Position numbers and translations under genes: made by a program. Positions 1 through 7,010 of a stretch of 13,141 bases of DNA are shown one piece after another. The stretch is taken from assembly GCA_021775835.1 (NCBI GenBank), contig JAJFHC010000031.1:1-13141 (forward strand), read 5' to 3'. The notes under the pieces are model-generated. The model was not told where the DNA came from. It made no database searches and was given only the letters and a program-made list of their open reading frames with translations. The first letter of the stretch is position 1, and each line of letters begins with the position of its first letter. The stretch is from Hyphomicrobiales bacterium. GTDB lineage: Bacteria > Pseudomonadota > Alphaproteobacteria > Rhizobiales > JAJFHC01.

Positions 1-80
1 AACATTGTGGTCTCCTGTTTCAATGGTTTGGTTCGCACCACCATCAAAACGGAAAACCATCATCTCCTACAAGAGATGCG

Positions 81-114
81 CCGCTCCCGATTCAGTTCGC
101 TGAAACGGGAGCGG
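81..114 (-). terminator. Strong hairpin just downstream of the reverse transcriptase gene
   Basis: The arms 81-95 and 100-114 are complementary at 14 of 15 positions (one A/A mismatch) around a 4-nt loop. The structure begins 19 nt beyond the RT stop codon. A second short perfect hairpin (arms 61-66 and 73-78) follows it on the minus strand. Neither strand has a clear T-run after the stem, so it is not a textbook intrinsic terminator. It could be a terminator, a 3' RNA-stabilising element or part of a structured RNA tied to the RT. The structure is seen directly; the role is inferred. Confidence 0.5.
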
Positions 115-132
115 TGTCAGATAAAGTCGAAA

Positions 133-1464
133 CTAGTTCAGCTTATTCCGCTCCGCAAGAAACATCTGCTCCGTGCTTGGAATTCCCAACGCCCTCATTC
201 GAGTGATTGCTGGTGTATTCGATATCAACCTTGAAATGATCGCATCATAATTATGAACGGCATCAGCTACTTTTTCATCAAATGCACGAAAGGGTTGCTG
301 ATCAGTACAGAACGCGAAGGACTTTTGCCAGCCGAACACTTTTCGGCCAATTCTGTCCAGGACTGCACTTCTCGCCATTTTTGGATCAAAGTTCTCCGCT
401 CCTTTGACGAGTTGAGATATTGCTTTTTTGGAGTTTGAAAGTCTGTCGTTTATGTCAGAAAATGTGCCTTTCGTAGACGACTTGCTTGGGACACACCTAT
501 TGGGCTGGATTGCGCAGCCAAGAAAGTTAAAACCGTCTTTGCATAGACCTTTACTCGCTTTGTCAGAGCCAGGCACAGGGGAATAGAGTGAAAAGCCATA
601 ATCTGAGAGCGTGTTGCTGCAGTGGTCAATTGCTAGGTTCAATTCCTCCTCAGACCTACCAAGCATAAAGATGTCATCAATATAACGTACTGCAGAAACG
701 CCCATGTTATTGAGCTGGTGGTCCAGTTGGAATAACAGCACATTTCCCGCGAAAGCCGAGAGTGAAGAACCTTGAGCGACCCCGATGCCGTCTGACGGGA
801 ACAGCTGGGCGTATCCGGCAAGTTCTTCCTTGTTGGCAAGATGGACAACTAAGCCCTCCGAAAAGAGCGAAGTTAGCCTTTCGTCACCGGTCTCATCGAA
901 CACGGTCTTGACAACGTGCTCTGTCGGTATCGCTGTAAAAAAGGCCTTTATATCTGATTGAAAGTAATGGGAATCGCCAGCTTGCATAGCGTTCATGACA
1001 AGTACAATTGCGGGCCGCACACCGCCATACGGAGCCATCAATCCACCCACGCCATATTTGGAACAGTTCACATCGTTGAGGATGCCCAATCGAGAGTCTT
1101 TCTGGGCAACAAACTTAGAATTGGGGTTAGATGGGTCTACAACTCTGCGCGGCTGCAGCACCTGCAAAATAGCTCTTTGAACAATGCGATTCTTTATTGT
1201 GCCGATGGTTATCGGACGCGGGCTCTTTCCGATTGCCTCTCGTTTCTTCTTGTCTTTGAGGACGCCTTCAACACCATCGAAAGAGAAACGATTTTCGCGA
1301 AGTTGGGTTTGAATTCGCCTTAAGTGCCTCTGATGTTGATGTTCAAATTCTGATGCTTGGCCTCGAATATCGCCATTCGTGGACTTAAGAGCGCTGCGCT
1401 TAACGTGGCGCCACGCAGCAAACAAGTTTTCGCTCGTTCGTACATCGTTATACAGTGTGGACAT
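133..1464 (-). CDS. Stand-alone reverse transcriptase (RVT_1), UG/defence-RT-like
   Basis: RNA-directed DNA polymerase of 443 residues. The RT core is complete: a fingers region with PRPITIGTIKNRIVQRAIL (83-101), motif A SDIKAFF with catalytic D171, motif B QGSSLS (231-236), motif C YIDD (261-264, catalytic D263 and D264), then motif D/E-like sequence and a thumb around 365-415 (RKVFGWQKSF). The C-terminus is short. I see no maturase X domain, HNH endonuclease, protease or nitrilase fusion, so a mobile group II intron protein is unlikely. Such free-standing RTs include the 'unknown group' (UG) RTs, several of which are proven anti-phage DRT systems; some use an adjacent non-coding RNA. The exact class cannot be assigned by eye; retron and DGR RTs usually carry YADD or YMDD-type motifs. 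The start at 1464 gives a natural N-terminus but has only a weak purine-rich upstream stretch. Family sure, biological role inferred. Confidence 0.9.
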   Translation of the reverse strand: MSTLYNDVRTSENLFAAWRHVKRSALKSTNGDIRGQASEFEHQHQRHLRRIQTQLRENRFSFDGVEGVLKDKKKREAIGKSPRPITIGTIKNRIVQRAILQVLQPRRVVDPSNPNSKFVAQKDSRLGILNDVNCSKYGVGGLMAPYGGVRPAIVLVMNAMQAGDSHYFQSDIKAFFTAIPTEHVVKTVFDETGDERLTSLFSEGLVVHLANKEELAGYAQLFPSDGIGVAQGSSLSAFAGNVLLFQLDHQLNNMGVSAVRYIDDIFMLGRSEEELNLAIDHCSNTLSDYGFSLYSPVPGSDKASKGLCKDGFNFLGCAIQPNRCVPSKSSTKGTFSDINDRLSNSKKAISQLVKGAENFDPKMARSAVLDRIGRKVFGWQKSFAFCTDQQPFRAFDEKVADAVHNYDAIISRLISNTPAITRMRALGIPSTEQMFLAERNKLN

Positions 1465-1485
1465 TTTCTTCGCTCGGGGCCCCTC

Positions 1486-1674
1486 TTAAGCACATATCCC
1501 GACCGTTGACGGAGGACCATCCACTGCGCACGAACTTGTCGTGCCAACAGACATCTCGGCTGCCAATGCAACGTCGATGATATCGCCTCGGCTTTCGATC
1601 CGCATTGAGAGTACAAGCGGGCCAGTTACGGCCAAGGCGATAATGGATGCCGCAGCAAGGCCGCAACGGACCAT
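1486..1674 (-). CDS. Possible small membrane protein upstream of the RT (uncertain)
   Basis: A 62-codon minus-strand ORF that ends 21 bp before the RT start. Residues 4-23 are strongly hydrophobic and free of charge, flanked by R3 and R25, as in a single TM helix or signal anchor. Most of the ORF lies inside repeat copy 1, and the last nine residues come from the unique sequence after it. The second repeat copy reads in a different ORF whose downstream sequence looks non-coding. It could be a small partner protein of the RT, a truncated remnant of a larger gene or a chance ORF over a structured RNA. I recognise no family. Confidence 0.25.
   Translation of the reverse strand: MVRCGLAAASIIALAVTGPLVLSMRIESRGDIIDVALAAEMSVGTTSSCAVDGPPSTVGICA
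1517..1644. repeat. 128-bp direct repeat, copy 1
   Basis: Identical base for base to 1872-1999 (offset 355 bp) and in the same orientation. This copy lies 52 bp upstream of the RT start on its minus strand. Read on the minus strand it falls inside a 62-codon ORF (1486-1674). The N-terminus of that ORF (CGLAAASIIALAVTGPLVLS) looks like a membrane or signal segment, so the repeat may derive from a small membrane-protein gene. Alternatively it may be part of an RNA leader of the RT. Perfect identity implies a recent duplication or ongoing gene conversion. Confidence 0.9.
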
Positions 1675-1737
1675 GCCGGAAATCCATCCCCGAGGGGTTG
1701 GTTTTTCTGGGCAACTTCACGCATTTCTGCACCTTCC

Positions 1738-1764
1738 ACCATAACTGGTTTTTGGCAATGTCAA
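1738..1764 (-). promoter_or_regulatory. Candidate sigma-70 promoter reading towards the RT
   Basis: On the minus strand there is a perfect TTGACA (1764-1759) and a TATGGT (1743-1738) separated by 15 bp, shorter than the preferred 17. A transcript from here would cross repeat copy 1 and reach the RT start, leaving an untranslated leader of roughly 250-270 nt. The hexamers are seen directly; activity is inferred. Confidence 0.3.
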
Positions 1765-1871
1765 GCGCTTTGCAGCCCGGACCGGCCCACCGGACAAAAT
1801 GTCTACTAGCTGCCGAAGGGCCACCGAGAGGTGATGTACAGACAGCCTTGCGGACAACGGTCAGGTCCAGT

Positions 1872-1999
1872 CCATCCACTGCGCACGAACTTGTCGTGCC
1901 AACAGACATCTCGGCTGCCAATGCAACGTCGATGATATCGCCTCGGCTTTCGATCCGCATTGAGAGTACAAGCGGGCCAGTTACGGCCAAGGCGATAAT
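1872..1999. repeat. 128-bp direct repeat, copy 2
   Basis: Perfect copy of 1517-1644. The flanks differ on both sides, with a 227-bp unique spacer between the copies (1645-1871). An 8-bp sequence just left of copy 1 (GACCGTTG, 1501-1508) recurs inverted just left of copy 2 (CAACGGTC, 1855-1862). This would let a minus-strand transcript spanning both copies pair with itself. Confidence 0.9.
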
Positions 2000-2519
2000 A
2001 GACTTCTCTCACATGGTGACTAGTTCCGTCACTTCAATGGATCATCATAGTTTTCCACAGCATTCACTATTGGGTATCGAAGCACTTAGCCAACGGGGAA
2101 GCGGACAATACGCTGCCAACCGGCCAACGGCGGTTATGGGCCGGGAGCGTCGGTCATGTTCGCCGGCTCATTGAGCACTGAGAATGGCGGCAGCAAGCCC
2201 AATTCCGGCATTAAGAATTCCTGATTGCCAGTCTGCGAAACGGAAATTTATACGGTCAGGTACATCTCAACAAGTCGAGAATTTACGTCGATCTCAACTA
2301 TTGAAATATGCATTTCAATCAATCGATTGAGCACAGGTAGGGTTACTTCTTACCAATACCAACAGCCGACATGGAGACAACATCAAAAATCGAAAAACTT
2401 CGTCACATTGTACACCCAAGAAGTGCAGTATTGGAAATAGCGGGCCACTATGCCAACATCGTCCTATCAGGCATCTCCGTCCTAAGGTGCCAATTTTTGC
2501 GAAAATCAGGATCAGGTGA
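2000..2519. other. 520-bp gene-poor stretch between the repeat and the TM/coiled-coil gene
   Basis: ORFs here are short, lack recognisable domains and overlap one another. A G+C-rich part (about 2086-2170) contains GGCC/CCGG-rich imperfect palindromes of the kind found in degraded intergenic repeats. It is followed by an A+T-richer part (about 2215-2400) that could hold promoters for the downstream gene. I found no convincing -35/-10 pair, tRNA or attachment site. Confidence 0.4.
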
Positions 2520-3764
2520 GTGTTTGGTTTGGCCAAAACAACTGACAATACAGCAGAAGTGATAGTTTCCGCTCTGGATATCGTGAAATCACATCCGCTT
2601 TTATCCGGAGAAAATGCCGATCCTGAATTCGCCAAATTAGTCTTCGAAAAAACCCTTGAACACGAAATCAAGCGCAAGCAAACAGCGTCAGATCGGGCAA
2701 AATGGCGACATAGCACTCCGTTAGCAATTGCTTTGACCGGCCTTATTGCAATTGGCGCGAATTTTGCTGTCGACTATTTTCGCGACACACAAGATTTCTC
2801 CCAGCTCCTTACTGAAAAACAGTTTGACGCCAAAATAGCGGAGAACAACACAAAACAAAAATTGGAGTATGAAACTCAGCTTGCCAAAATGAACCAGCTA
2901 ATAAATGAACAAAACGAGGAAGCAAAATCACAGCGAAGCGCAAAAGCGAAGCAATTAGAATTCCAGTACAAAATCATCGAACACATTCTGGAGTCCAACG
3001 ATGAAGCGAGGCGCGCAGAGACTTTACTTTTTTTGGTTCGAGCGGGCGTTCTAGAAAACCTGAATACCACCTATCTCGATGAGGTGGCATCGAGATCGAT
3101 AAGGAAATCTGGAGGAAATCCAGAGGATATTGGTGTGCCTCAAATTTCCGGAGTTCCAAATTCTCTTGGGGGAGCAAAAACCCGACTTTTGGAAAAAGTA
3201 GTCTTAAGTCGGCAATTCAAAAGTAAATTGGATGCCTGTCTTTCAACCTTGTGGGAACGATTGCCATCAGGTTCGCCTGATGCCCTTAGTATCGAAGATT
3301 CGATATCGAAAAAGAGAACAGGTCGAAGGATTCGCCTCAAAAGCATTACCTGGGGCGAGCGAACGCTTTCCGCGCCGAAAAGTGGAAGCCCCCTTCCATT
3401 GGAGTGGCTAGCGATTGAAGCGCATTTCAGATCTTGCCCGTTGAGGGTATTTACAGAGCGTGGCGGCCTAATGATTGTCCCCTACGATGACAAACTTATG
3501 CGTCGCGGCAAGGAGGGTCCGATTATCGGGACTCAGGCGAATTTCATAACGTCCGTGTTTCGGGAGCTGAACGGAACACCGCAACCACCTTTTCATGATT
3601 TACCTAATCTAGCTGAAGAAGCACTCGCCGGCTGGGTTCAGTCTCGTCATCCGGGCACGACCGCACCGCTCAGGCAATATTGGCCCGAATTTGCTCAATT
3701 CGCTAGTGAAGCACTTTTTGAAAAAGTCTCTGCCGGGCATCTAACCGCCTCCGAGAATGATTGA
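2520..3764 (+). CDS. Unknown membrane protein: one TM helix plus coiled coil
   Basis: A 414-residue protein of no family I can name. Layout: an acidic, helical N-terminus (1-60), one TM helix at about 66-86 (LAIALTGLIAIGANFAVDYF), a charged Gln/Lys/Glu-rich coiled coil at about 92-150, a helical motif IIEHILESNDEARRAETLLF (152-171), and a C-terminal domain of about 210 residues with no visible catalytic signature. The start is a GTG directly after an in-frame stop. TTG at 2529, eight bases after AGGTGAG, is an equally good start. The TM plus coiled-coil front half resembles the membrane module of several bacterial defence or stress proteins, but that is analogy only. It is divergent from the RT, 1,055 bp away, and A+T-richer than the ligase further right. 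Orientation of the large C-terminal part is not determined by what I can see. Confidence 0.8.
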   Translation: MFGLAKTTDNTAEVIVSALDIVKSHPLLSGENADPEFAKLVFEKTLEHEIKRKQTASDRAKWRHSTPLAIALTGLIAIGANFAVDYFRDTQDFSQLLTEKQFDAKIAENNTKQKLEYETQLAKMNQLINEQNEEAKSQRSAKAKQLEFQYKIIEHILESNDEARRAETLLFLVRAGVLENLNTTYLDEVASRSIRKSGGNPEDIGVPQISGVPNSLGGAKTRLLEKVVLSRQFKSKLDACLSTLWERLPSGSPDALSIEDSISKKRTGRRIRLKSITWGERTLSAPKSGSPLPLEWLAIEAHFRSCPLRVFTERGGLMIVPYDDKLMRRGKEGPIIGTQANFITSVFRELNGTPQPPFHDLPNLAEEALAGWVQSRHPGTTAPLRQYWPEFAQFASEALFEKVSAGHLTASEND

Positions 3765-3879
3765 AACTGATACACTTTGTGGTGAACTTCCGGCGAGTGG
3801 AAAAACTGAGTTCGTTGAATTTGGTAATTTGCTTCTAGCACGCTACTTTTTCGAAACTATCGGCATTGACCTGCCCTAA
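3757..3879 (+). CDS. Overlapping 40-codon ORF, possibly a truncated partner gene
   Basis: The ATG at 3757 overlaps the last 8 nt of the preceding gene in another frame, the arrangement typical of translationally coupled genes. The product is 40 residues, with a plausible protein-like composition (EFVEFGNLLLARYFFETIGI, about 18-37), and ends at TAA 3877-3879. No domain is recognisable. The sequence changes character straight after the stop into non-coding, repeat-like DNA. It may therefore be the first codons of a gene whose remainder was lost at a recombination junction. It may also be a genuine small protein or chance. Confidence 0.3.
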   Translation: MIETDTLCGELPASGKTEFVEFGNLLLARYFFETIGIDLP

Positions 3880-4037
3880 AAGGAAGCTTTGTCCGTATAG
3901 CGGCCTTGCGGCACCAGCGCAGTTAGCAACTGCAGCGAATGACCGCAAACTGGATCGCTTGCTGAAAACGTTCAAGGTCGGCTTTGGGCCGATTCTGCTT
4001 ACGGCAGTTTGCCAGTTTCTCCTGTTGGCGGCACAAT
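3880..4037. other. Gene-free junction sequence
   Basis: About 160 bp with open frames on both strands that look like chance ORFs. It includes a stretch (about 3935-4000) resembling intergenic repeat sequence often found between alphaproteobacterial genes; this is recognition from memory, not measured. It marks the boundary between the RT/TM-protein block and the next gene. Confidence 0.3.
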
Positions 4038-4760
4038 TCAGTGTAGCGGGGGCGGGTTTAGGTGGCTGTCCGTATCCAAGTGCAAATACCGCCACCAGAG
4101 CTTCGTCTTGTAGAACTGCGCATCGCCACGACTTCCGGCCGCCTCGTCTGATTCAAGCAACCCCGCCCAGCACAGCGGGCGGACAACAGTGACATAGAGC
4201 GTAGAACCAACTCCATCGAACCCACGCCGGTCTGTTTCGGGAGAACCGTAGAGCGTGGTGCGGAGGTGTGCCAAGTCGCAGCCATGGTCCGCTTCGACGT
4301 TGATCACGTTGAGAAAGATATCCCAATTTCCCAATAGTTGGCCTTCGAACCGGAGATATGCTCCATGATCGAAACGAAACAGGTAACTTGGTACCAGTTC
4401 CGAAAGCAGGCGGCCTGGCTGTTGAATCAGGTTCTGGCCCGCCTTGGTCAATCGAAACGTTCCCTTCCATCGACGTCCCAGCTTCAGCCCGGCGAGTAAC
4501 GCATGAATTTCCTCGGCGGGCGGGAAATCAATCTCATCCAGCACCTTGTTGCTTTTGAAGAGTTCTTCCTCCGAGAATCCGGGCCAGTCGAAGTGCGCCG
4601 CAGCCCAGTGCACGAATTTTCGATTGAAGGCTCCGGATTTTGTCAGGCCTATGCCGCCGTTCTTTCCGATATAGTCAGCCGTTTTGAGGACGCCGCGGAT
4701 CAGAGGGGATTTCAGAAGCAGCGGTTCATCATCCGGTGCGGGTTCAAAAGAAGGCATCAT
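4038..4760 (-). CDS. Conserved hypothetical protein
   Basis: A 240-residue, soluble-looking protein without signal peptide or TM segment. The N-terminal third carries IGKNGGIGLTKSGAFNRKFV (about 31-50) followed by WAAAHFDWPGFSEEELF. It then has GLKLGRRWKGTFRLTKAGQNL (about 91-111), which reads like a winged-helix or helical repeat with a basic face. The C-terminal half is rich in aromatic residues (WDIFLNVINVE, LWWRYLHLD). The pattern reminds me of conserved hypothetical proteins of alphaproteobacteria, but I cannot name a family or function. ATG 4760 is followed at once by a second ATG (4757); neither has a strong ribosome binding site. It stands alone, convergent with the TM/coiled-coil gene and divergent from the ligase. 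It reads as intact. Confidence 0.7.
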   Translation of the reverse strand: MMPSFEPAPDDEPLLLKSPLIRGVLKTADYIGKNGGIGLTKSGAFNRKFVHWAAAHFDWPGFSEEELFKSNKVLDEIDFPPAEEIHALLAGLKLGRRWKGTFRLTKAGQNLIQQPGRLLSELVPSYLFRFDHGAYLRFEGQLLGNWDIFLNVINVEADHGCDLAHLRTTLYGSPETDRRGFDGVGSTLYVTVVRPLCWAGLLESDEAAGSRGDAQFYKTKLWWRYLHLDTDSHLNPPPLH

Positions 4761-5191
4761 GATGGCTCAAAAGGCATTGTAGCTATTTCAAGGTTGAAGG
4801 ATTCCACGTGCGCTGGGAATTCTGCCCCAAATTGCCGGAGATTCGGTCGCGAATCAATATCGATCGGTTCATTGCGAATGACTGATTGGCAGTTGTCGCT
4901 GCAACGGTAGGCTGGACGTCAAATGTCCGGACCGGGCCGCCGAAAGTGTGGCTTCAAAGCTCCAATTCGAAGGCGATACTTTTCAACGATTGGAAGTCTT
5001 TGTAGAAACCGGTGAGTTGGCGGCTTGAACCATTCTCGTTCTCTTTGCAATGACCAAATACACGTCGATGAACCAGCGCTCGTCTTCCTCGCTCCGTCGA
5101 ATTTGCGGCCCTCACATTGAGGCTAGGCGTTCGCGTGCCCACGCCCTAGTATTTGCCCGTGAGGCGGGTCAACAGATGAGACGATGAAGCC
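4761..5191. other. 430-bp stretch without a supported gene
   Basis: It should contain the promoters of the divergent hypothetical gene and the ligase. I see only short chance ORFs, a small inverted repeat (CCTCA-CAT-TGAGG near 5112-5124) and degraded repeat-like sequence at about 4870-4935. No tRNA, riboswitch or clear promoter was recognised. Confidence 0.35.
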
Positions 5192-6883
5192 ATGAGCGAG
5201 CATATCTGGGAGGCGTCCTATCCTGCGGGGGTCGTGTGGGACATCGATATCGACAGCAAGCCGGCCTACGCCGTGCTCGACGAGGCGGTGGCGGCCTGGC
5301 CCGATCACGTGGCAGTCGATTTCATGGGCCGGACCCTGACCTACGCCGAGGTCTCGCGCCTGGTGGACCGGGCCGCACTCGGCTTCCAGGAACTGGGCGT
5401 GGAGGAGGGGACCCGGGTCGGCTTGTTCCTGCCCAACACGCCCCATTTCATCATTGCCTTTTTCGGTGTCCTGAAGGCCGGCGGCATCGTCGTCAATTAT
5501 TCGCCGCTCGATTCGGTCCATGAGCTGAGCCACAAGGCGCGCGACAGCGGGTCGGAGATCATCGTCAGCCTTGATCTGGACGCGCTCTATCCGACCATCG
5601 CCCGGGTGTTTGCGGAAACGGACGTGAAAAAGCTGGTGATCGGCACCCTGCAGGAGATGCTGCCGTTCCCCAAGAACTGGTTGTTTCCGCTGGTCAAGCG
5701 CTCCCAGATCGCCAAGGTGGCCTGGGACGGCGACCACGTGCGCTTCGCCGACCTGATCGGCAATGACGGGGCTTATGCCACACACGCGGTGGCCGACCCC
5801 GCCGACACGGTCGCCGTGCTGCAATATACCGGCGGCACCACAGGCGTCGCCAAGGGGGCGATGCTGACGCATATGAACCTGGTTGCCGCCTGCACCCAGT
5901 ACCTGACGTTCTCCGGCGGCGAGCGCCCCTCGCTTGAGCCTGGCCGGGATGTCTTCCTGGCGGTGCTGCCGCTGTTTCATATTTTTGCGCTGCAGGTCAA
6001 CATGTTCCTGGCGATCGCCACCGGCTCGAAGCTCGTGCTGCACCCCCGGTTCGAGATCGATGCGGTTTTGCAGGATATCGATGCCAAGAAGCCGACGGTG
6101 TTTCCGGGCGTCCCGGCGATGTATTCCGCAATCATCAACCACGACGAGGTCAGCCGGTTCGATCTGTCGTCCCTGCGCACCTGCATGTCCGGCGGCGCGC
6201 CCCTGCCGCTCGACACCCTCAAGCAGTTCGAGGCCCTCACGGGCACCCGGATCTGCGAAGGCTGGGGCATGACCGAGACCAGCCCCGCCGGCACCGGCAC
6301 CCCGCTCTACGGCGCCTACAAGGAGGGCAGCTGCGGCCTGCCACTACCTAAGGTTGAGATTTGCGTCTACGACACGGATACGTCGAGTGTCCCCTTGCCA
6401 CTGGGCGAAAAAGGCGAAATCTGCATCCGCGGCCCGAACCTGATGAAGGGCTACTGGCAACGCCCCGACGCCACGACCGAGGCCTTCAACGCCGACGGAT
6501 ACTTCCGCACCGGCGACAGCGGCTATCTCGACGCCGACGGCTACATGTTCCTGATCGACCGGATCAAGGACATGATCCTGTGCTCCGGTTTCAACGTCTA
6601 CCCGCGCAACATCGAAGAAGCCATCTACGAACACACCGACGTGGAAGAGGTGATCGTCATCGGCATCGCCGACGCCAAGCGCGGCCAAAGCCCGAAGGCT
6701 TTCATCAAACTCAAAGCCGGCGCGACCGAGATGACGATCGAGCTGCTTCAGGCCTTCCTTGACGATCGCCTGGGCCGCCACGAGATGGTCCGCGCCCTGG
6801 AGGTGCGCGACGCACTGCCGAAGACCCCGGTGGGCAAACTGTCGAAAAAGGAGCTTTATGCCGAAGAGGAAGCCAAGGCGTAA
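5192..6883 (+). CDS. fadD: Long-chain fatty acid--CoA ligase (AMP-binding, FadD-like)
   Basis: Activates a carboxylic acid, probably a long-chain fatty acid, to its acyl-CoA through an acyl-adenylate, feeding beta-oxidation or lipid synthesis. It has 563 residues, the usual family length. Visible ANL-superfamily motifs: P-loop YTGGTTGVAKG (212-222), adenine-binding GWGMTETSP (357-365), YFRTGD (437-442) with the ribose-binding Asp442, hinge DRIKDMI (456-462), and the adenylation lysine in TPVGKLSKKEL (Lys549). The start ATG 5192 has a purine-rich GATGAAG upstream. The gene is intact and clearly G+C-richer than the left block and the genes further right, so it probably belongs to the host backbone. 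It precedes the exporter by 127 bp but shares no obvious function with it. Chain-length specificity cannot be read from the sequence; medium-chain or other acyl acids are possible, so the symbol is by family only. Confidence 0.93.
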   Translation: MSEHIWEASYPAGVVWDIDIDSKPAYAVLDEAVAAWPDHVAVDFMGRTLTYAEVSRLVDRAALGFQELGVEEGTRVGLFLPNTPHFIIAFFGVLKAGGIVVNYSPLDSVHELSHKARDSGSEIIVSLDLDALYPTIARVFAETDVKKLVIGTLQEMLPFPKNWLFPLVKRSQIAKVAWDGDHVRFADLIGNDGAYATHAVADPADTVAVLQYTGGTTGVAKGAMLTHMNLVAACTQYLTFSGGERPSLEPGRDVFLAVLPLFHIFALQVNMFLAIATGSKLVLHPRFEIDAVLQDIDAKKPTVFPGVPAMYSAIINHDEVSRFDLSSLRTCMSGGAPLPLDTLKQFEALTGTRICEGWGMTETSPAGTGTPLYGAYKEGSCGLPLPKVEICVYDTDTSSVPLPLGEKGEICIRGPNLMKGYWQRPDATTEAFNADGYFRTGDSGYLDADGYMFLIDRIKDMILCSGFNVYPRNIEEAIYEHTDVEEVIVIGIADAKRGQSPKAFIKLKAGATEMTIELLQAFLDDRLGRHEMVRALEVRDALPKTPVGKLSKKELYAEEEAKA

Positions 6884-7010
6884 GCAGGGTGGCAAAACGC
6901 CGGCGATACTGCTAATACCCGGCAATGACGACAGGGCGCCGGCGACGGGTGGGCATTTCGAAAGTTTCCGAAGCTTGTGGTTGTAGACGAATGAAGAAGT
7001 CCAGAAACAC

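Noticed and set aside
1448..1990. Minus-strand ORF of 180 codons running through the spacer into the RT start
   Set aside because: Cys/Arg/Trp-rich composition unlike a real protein. It reads the two repeat copies in different frames and overlaps the RT start out of frame.
1517..1999. Diversity-generating retroelement template/variable repeat pair for the RT
   Set aside because: The copies are identical, without the adenine-specific differences expected. Neither lies at the 3' end of a target gene, and the RT motif is YIDD.
1465..2519. Group II intron around the RT
   Set aside because: The RT lacks a maturase domain, and I could not recognise a domain V hairpin or intron boundaries around the gene.
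3835..4192. Overlapping ORFs on both strands (86 and 108 codons)
   Set aside because: Low-complexity Ala/Arg/Pro-rich products without motifs, lying in repeat-like intergenic DNA and overlapping the hypothetical gene.
5123..6142. Long minus-strand ORF (339 codons) opposite the acyl-CoA ligase
   Set aside because: Antisense shadow of a G+C-rich gene. Its product is His/Arg/Gly-rich with no domain, while the plus-strand frame has all ligase motifs.
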